A stretch of 33,765 bases of DNA from an uncultured Candidatus Actinomarina sp. (GTDB taxonomy: Bacteria; Actinomycetota; Acidimicrobiia; Actinomarinales; Actinomarinaceae), in NCBI GenBank assembly GCA_902627635.1, contig CACOKA010000009.1:1-33765 (forward strand), in the 5' to 3' direction. The translations under genes were made by a program, and so were the position numbers. Below are positions 30,567 through 33,765 of this stretch, piece by piece (within the stretch, counting starts at the first letter, position 1; each line of letters opens with the position of its first letter). The notes under the pieces are model-generated. The model saw only the letters and a program-made list of their open reading frames with translations, had not been told where the DNA came from and did not search any database.

Positions 30567-32255
30567 TTATCCTATTTCAACCAATATATCGCCCTTATTT
30601 ACAGGCTGTCCTTTTTTTATATTAAATTCTTTAATAACTCCACCAATAGGTGCAGTAACTACATTTTCCATTTTCATAGCTTCTAAAACGAACAAGGAAT
30701 CTCCTTTTTGTACTTTTTTCCCTTTTTTTGTCATCGTATCCATAATTGTTCCTTGCATATCTGCTTTGATAATCCCAGGATTTCTTATATTGCCAGTTAG
30801 ATCCATACCAATCTTTTTAGGTCTCTGGGGTGCCAGTGATTGACTTTCATTATCGTCAAGAGAAATATTAACTTTACTTGGTCTGTCACTAATTATTTCC
30901 TCTTCAGAAATATCTTTGATTTTGAAATTTTCTTCCAAAAATTTAACATGTATCTGACTCTCTTTAAATTCTTTTGTTGATATCACTTGTGAAAGTAAAG
31001 AAATTGTCGTTGGTATTCCACCAATTATGTATTCATCTAAGCATCTTTTTCCTTTAGAGATAGCTTCTTCTCTAGACACTCCCCAAACAACTAATTTCGA
31101 AATTAGATTGTCATAAAAATGTGAAATTGACGTACCTGTTTTTACCCACCCATCAACCCTTACACCATTGCCCATTGGTTCTCTGTATTCAGTAATTGTT
31201 CCAGGTGTAGGTAAAAAGTTATTGTTTGGGTCTTCTGCATTTATTCTAAACTCTATGCTGTGCCCTCTTGCTTCTGTTTCAAAATCTTCTAAGGAATTAC
31301 CAAGTGCTATTTTTATTTGTTCTTTAACTATGTCAATTCCATATCTCATTTCAGTCACTGTATGCTCAACCTGCAACCTTGTATTCATTTCCAAAAAATA
31401 AAAGTTTTCGTCATTATCAGCCAAAAATTCTACTGTACCTGCATTAACGTAATTAGATGACTCAGCAATCATAAGTGTTGCTTTTTTTAATTCTTCTCTT
31501 CCAAATTCAGATAACCACACAGGAGGACTTTCTTCTATTAGTTTTTGGTTTCTTCTTTGTAATGAACAATCTCTTTCACCGAGATAAACATGATTTCCAT
31601 ATTTATCACTTAATATCTGGGTTTCCACATGTCTTGCAGGTTTTATAAATTTTTCGACATAAATTTGGTCTGATCCAAAATATGCTTCGCTTTCACGTTT
31701 CACAATCTCATAATTCTGATTCAATTCTTTCTCATTATTAACAATTCTTAAACCTTTTCCTCCACCTCCATGAGCTGCTTTTAGTGCAACTGGGTAGCCA
31801 AAGGTATTAGCATCTTTTATTGCTTCCCTTTTTGTTCTGGATGGCTTCAACTGACCAGGGACAGGCATTAAACCAGCTTTAGAAATTAATTTTCTCGATT
31901 CAATTTTGTCTCCCATAGATTTTATTGTTTCTGGATTTGGTCCAATCCAAATCACATCTTTTTTTTGAACTGCTTTTGCAAAATCAGCATTTTCGGCCAA
32001 AAAACCATACCCTGGATGAACCATGTCCGCTTTTGTTTCTATTACAGCTTTCATTAAATTTTTTAAGTTTCTGTAGCTATCAGCTGGAAGTGAACTTCCT
32101 AAATAAAATGACTCATCAGCACGTTTTACGTGCAAAGAATCAGCATCAATATCTGAATAAACTGCAATTGCATGCATGTCCATTTCTTTAACCGATCTGA
32201 TTATTCTTAATGCAATCTCTCCACGATTTGCAATTAGTACTCTTTTTTTAGTCAT
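30567..32255 (-). CDS. Acyl-CoA carboxylase alpha subunit: biotin carboxylase fused to BCCP
   Basis: A 562-aa subunit of an actinobacterial-type acetyl/propionyl-CoA carboxylase. The biotin carboxylase part (about 1-450) has IANRGEIA (8-15), HPGYGFLAEN (80-89), the ATP glycine-rich loop HGGGGKG (162-168) and EMNTRLQVEHTVTE. The C-terminal biotinyl domain carries LEAMKMENV with biotinyl-lysine K528. Between them, about 460-490 is a low-conservation linker. It is compact compared with mycobacterial AccA3 (about 600). It is 6 nt after bioY and 2 nt before acpS. With the carboxyltransferase encoded upstream it should produce malonyl-CoA for FabD. Confidence 0.95.
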   Translation of the reverse strand: MTKKRVLIANRGEIALRIIRSVKEMDMHAIAVYSDIDADSLHVKRADESFYLGSSLPADSYRNLKNLMKAVIETKADMVHPGYGFLAENADFAKAVQKKDVIWIGPNPETIKSMGDKIESRKLISKAGLMPVPGQLKPSRTKREAIKDANTFGYPVALKAAHGGGGKGLRIVNNEKELNQNYEIVKRESEAYFGSDQIYVEKFIKPARHVETQILSDKYGNHVYLGERDCSLQRRNQKLIEESPPVWLSEFGREELKKATLMIAESSNYVNAGTVEFLADNDENFYFLEMNTRLQVEHTVTEMRYGIDIVKEQIKIALGNSLEDFETEARGHSIEFRINAEDPNNNFLPTPGTITEYREPMGNGVRVDGWVKTGTSISHFYDNLISKLVVWGVSREEAISKGKRCLDEYIIGGIPTTISLLSQVISTKEFKESQIHVKFLEENFKIKDISEEEIISDRPSKVNISLDDNESQSLAPQRPKKIGMDLTGNIRNPGIIKADMQGTIMDTMTKKGKKVQKGDSLFVLEAMKMENVVTAPIGGVIKEFNIKKGQPVNKGDILVEIG

Positions 32256-32261
32256 AAAAAT

Positions 32262-32801
32262 TTATTTTAACTTTTGAGCAATTCCAATTGCTAAACTTGC
32301 TTTAATCAAATCTCCAACAATAAATGGAACAACACCAATACCAATAGCTTCAACTATGGAAATGTTTAATGTAATCATCAAACCTAGAACCCCACATATG
32401 TAAATTGCTAGAGTGCCAGTAACTATACCCAGTGTTGGTTTTTGTGACATAATTCCTATTATTTGTGCAGCAATAAAAAAACCAATTATATAACCAATTG
32501 TTGGACTTTTTAATATAGCTAAACCTGAAACACTTCCTGAGAAAAAAGGAAAACCTGCAAGACCTGTAAATAAATATAAAAACATACTGAATGAACCAAA
32601 CTTACTTCCTAGAAGTAAGCCTGATAAAATCACTACAAAAGTTTGTGCTGTTATAGGCACTGGAGTAAATGGAAGTTCAAATCTTATCTGTGCACTAAGA
32701 GCAGTTAAAATCGCAAAGCCAAAAGATAAAGATAAATTTCTTATTAAAGAGCCTCTTTCAACCCAGTCTATTGATATATTTTTAGAGGGGAATGTTTCCA
32801 T
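32262..32801 (-). CDS. bioY: BioY biotin transporter substrate-binding subunit
   Basis: A 179-aa membrane protein of the BioY family, the S component of ECF biotin transporters. Seen: AQIRFELPFTPVPITAQTFVVILSGLLLG (typical PFTPVPVTAQT), PTIGYIIGF and about six hydrophobic helices. The start has a clear TAGGAG 6 nt upstream, the best Shine-Dalgarno in the window. The first 20 bp overlap the 3' end of the carboxyltransferase gene. Placed between two subunits of a biotin-dependent carboxylase, it couples cofactor uptake with its main consumer. No EcfA/EcfT genes are in the window; some BioY proteins act alone or use shared modules. Confidence 0.92.
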   Translation of the reverse strand: METFPSKNISIDWVERGSLIRNLSLSFGFAILTALSAQIRFELPFTPVPITAQTFVVILSGLLLGSKFGSFSMFLYLFTGLAGFPFFSGSVSGLAILKSPTIGYIIGFFIAAQIIGIMSQKPTLGIVTGTLAIYICGVLGLMITLNISIVEAIGIGVVPFIVGDLIKASLAIGIAQKLK

Positions 32802-33765
32802 GTTTGTCTCCTACATTTGTTTTATTTATAAGTTCTTTAAAAGCTTCAGTAACAATTTTTCTTGTTTCACTTGGTTTTATTATTTTATCTACTAATCCAA
32901 GTTTTGCCGCAATGTCAGGATTACTGAATTTTTGATTGTATTCATTAACAAATTTTTGTTTTAGCTCTTCGGGGTTATCACTATCTTTTAATTCTTTTCG
33001 ATTAATTACATCTACCGCACCTTCCGCACCCATTACTGCAATTTCTGCAGATGGCCATGCGAAAAGTTTGTCTGCTCCTAAACCCATCGAATCCATAACT
33101 ATATAAGCACCACCATATGCTTTTCTTATTACTACGCAGACTCTTGGAACAGTAGCTTCTGAGTATGCATATAAAAGTTTTGCCCCACTCCGAATAATTC
33201 CCCCATGTTCTTGCTCTACACCTGGCAAAAATCCCGGCACATCAACAAGAGTTAGTAGGGGTATATTAAATGCGTCACAAAATCTTACAAATCTTGATGC
33301 TTTAATTGATGAATTGATATCTAAAACTCCAGCAAGTTCTGTCGGTTGATTTGCAACAACTCCAACTGTATTTCCATTTATTCTTACAAATGAAGTAATG
33401 ATATTTAAAGCATAGTTGGCATGAATTGGATACTGTTCTCCATCATCAACAATGTTATTTATTACTTCATTCATATCATATGGTTGATTTCTGTGTTCTG
33501 GAATTAAGGAATCCAAGGAATCCACATTTCTTGATGGATCATCTTCAGTGATAAAATTTGGTGGCTTCTGATCTGATGATTGAGGAAAAAAACTAAGTAG
33601 GTATCTTACTTCTTCAAAAGCTTGTTCCTCAGTTTCACAAATTTGATGACTCACTCCTGATTGAGTTCCATGTGCCTCAACGCCACCTAATTCTTCATAA
33701 GTAACTTCTTCCCCGGTAACTGTTTTTACTACATTAGGACCGGTCACATAAAGTTGTCCTATATC
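32782..33765 (-). CDS. Acyl-CoA carboxylase beta (carboxyltransferase) subunit, 5' end beyond window
   Basis: The ORF track starts at GTG 33747, but the frame stays open to the window edge (translation DIGQLYV before TGPNVV), so this is the C-terminal 327 residues of a protein usually 510-540 aa. Seen: TGPNVVKTVTGEEVTYEELGG, a PccB/AccD5 hallmark, then the second carboxyltransferase half with LVDVPGFLPGVEQEHGGIIRSGAKLLYAYSEA, RKAYGGAYIVMDS and AEIAVMGAEGAVDVI. The acetyl- versus propionyl-CoA preference cannot be read reliably. It is upstream of, and overlaps, bioY by 20 bp and leads the visible part of the fatty-acid operon; the promoter lies outside the window. Confidence 0.95.
   Translation of the reverse strand, partial: DIGQLYVTGPNVVKTVTGEEVTYEELGGVEAHGTQSGVSHQICETEEQAFEEVRYLLSFFPQSSDQKPPNFITEDDPSRNVDSLDSLIPEHRNQPYDMNEVINNIVDDGEQYPIHANYALNIITSFVRINGNTVGVVANQPTELAGVLDINSSIKASRFVRFCDAFNIPLLTLVDVPGFLPGVEQEHGGIIRSGAKLLYAYSEATVPRVCVVIRKAYGGAYIVMDSMGLGADKLFAWPSAEIAVMGAEGAVDVINRKELKDSDNPEELKQKFVNEYNQKFSNPDIAAKLGLVDKIIKPSETRKIVTEAFKELINKTNVGDKHGNIPL
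32808..32813 (-). promoter_or_regulatory. Shine-Dalgarno sequence of bioY
   Basis: Minus-strand TAGGAG lies 6 nt before ATG 32801, inside the 3' codons of the carboxyltransferase gene. It fixes the bioY start and indicates reinitiation or coupled translation. Confidence 0.65.

Noticed and set aside
1-33765. CRISPR arrays, tRNA/rRNA genes, insertion sequences, phage or toxin-antitoxin and defence modules
   Set aside because: I looked for spaced repeats, transposase or recombinase motifs and tRNA-like stretches and saw none. The only tandem repeats are coding.

Overview
The window is a gene-dense, AT-rich bacterial chromosome segment (roughly one third G+C by eye, not computed). The protein content points to a streamlined marine-type actinobacterium. 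The supporting signs are an InhA-like enoyl-ACP reductase, a fused biotin carboxylase-BCCP subunit beside a PccB/AccD-type carboxyltransferase, three-subunit PntAA/PntAB/PntB, and a -10-like hexamer 6-7 nt before the start codon of most operon-leading genes, which suggests leaderless mRNAs. The low-GC Acidimicrobiia / Ca. Actinomarinales type is my best guess; it is inference, since no rRNA or taxonomic marker is present. No tRNA, rRNA, CRISPR array, insertion sequence or prophage gene was seen, and no gene-free stretch exceeds 300 bp.

Region 1 (about 1-5363, +) is one tightly overlapping operon. It encodes a quinol:cytochrome c oxidoreductase of cytochrome b6/subunit IV type: a four-helix membrane protein, a 2x[4Fe-4S] ferredoxin-like protein, split cytochrome b (b6 plus a subunit IV with a repeat-rich N-terminal extension), a Rieske protein, a membrane-anchored di-heme cytochrome c and a three-helix protein. 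An SPFH/stomatin-like gene follows. This is the most system-like part of the window.

Region 2 (6357-13372) is a mixed metabolic stretch: a minus-strand set (GNAT acetyltransferase, a small unknown, a nucleoside hydrolase), a divergent DDAH-family amidinohydrolase with a small membrane protein, a YbaK-type deacylase divergent to a tryptophanase-like enzyme, a secreted GH57 glycoside hydrolase and a DUF1289 protein.

Region 3 (13374-22016) holds a glycerate kinase divergent from pntAA-pntAB-pntB, a TetR regulator, a newly noticed 46-aa two-helix ORF, a large surface protein (IF2_N domain, TM, peptidoglycan-binding domain, Fn3-like domains, MIDAS-like DNSGSM), a b561-type cytochrome, an unknown membrane-anchored protein and an archaeal-type (type II) GAPDH homologue.

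Region 4 (22044-33765) starts with pyruvate phosphate dikinase, a small membrane protein and the InhA-like reductase on +. Convergent to these is a minus-strand fatty-acid operon, read from the right edge: carboxyltransferase (cut by the window edge), bioY, biotin carboxylase/BCCP, acpS, fabD, fabH, fabG, acpP, fabF. It joins biotin uptake, malonyl-CoA supply, ACP activation and chain initiation/elongation. PntAB could supply NADPH for the pathway, and GAPDH, PPDK and glycerate kinase act around lower glycolysis/gluconeogenesis.

Two convergent gene pairs have perfect hairpins built into their final codons, apparently shared bidirectional terminators.
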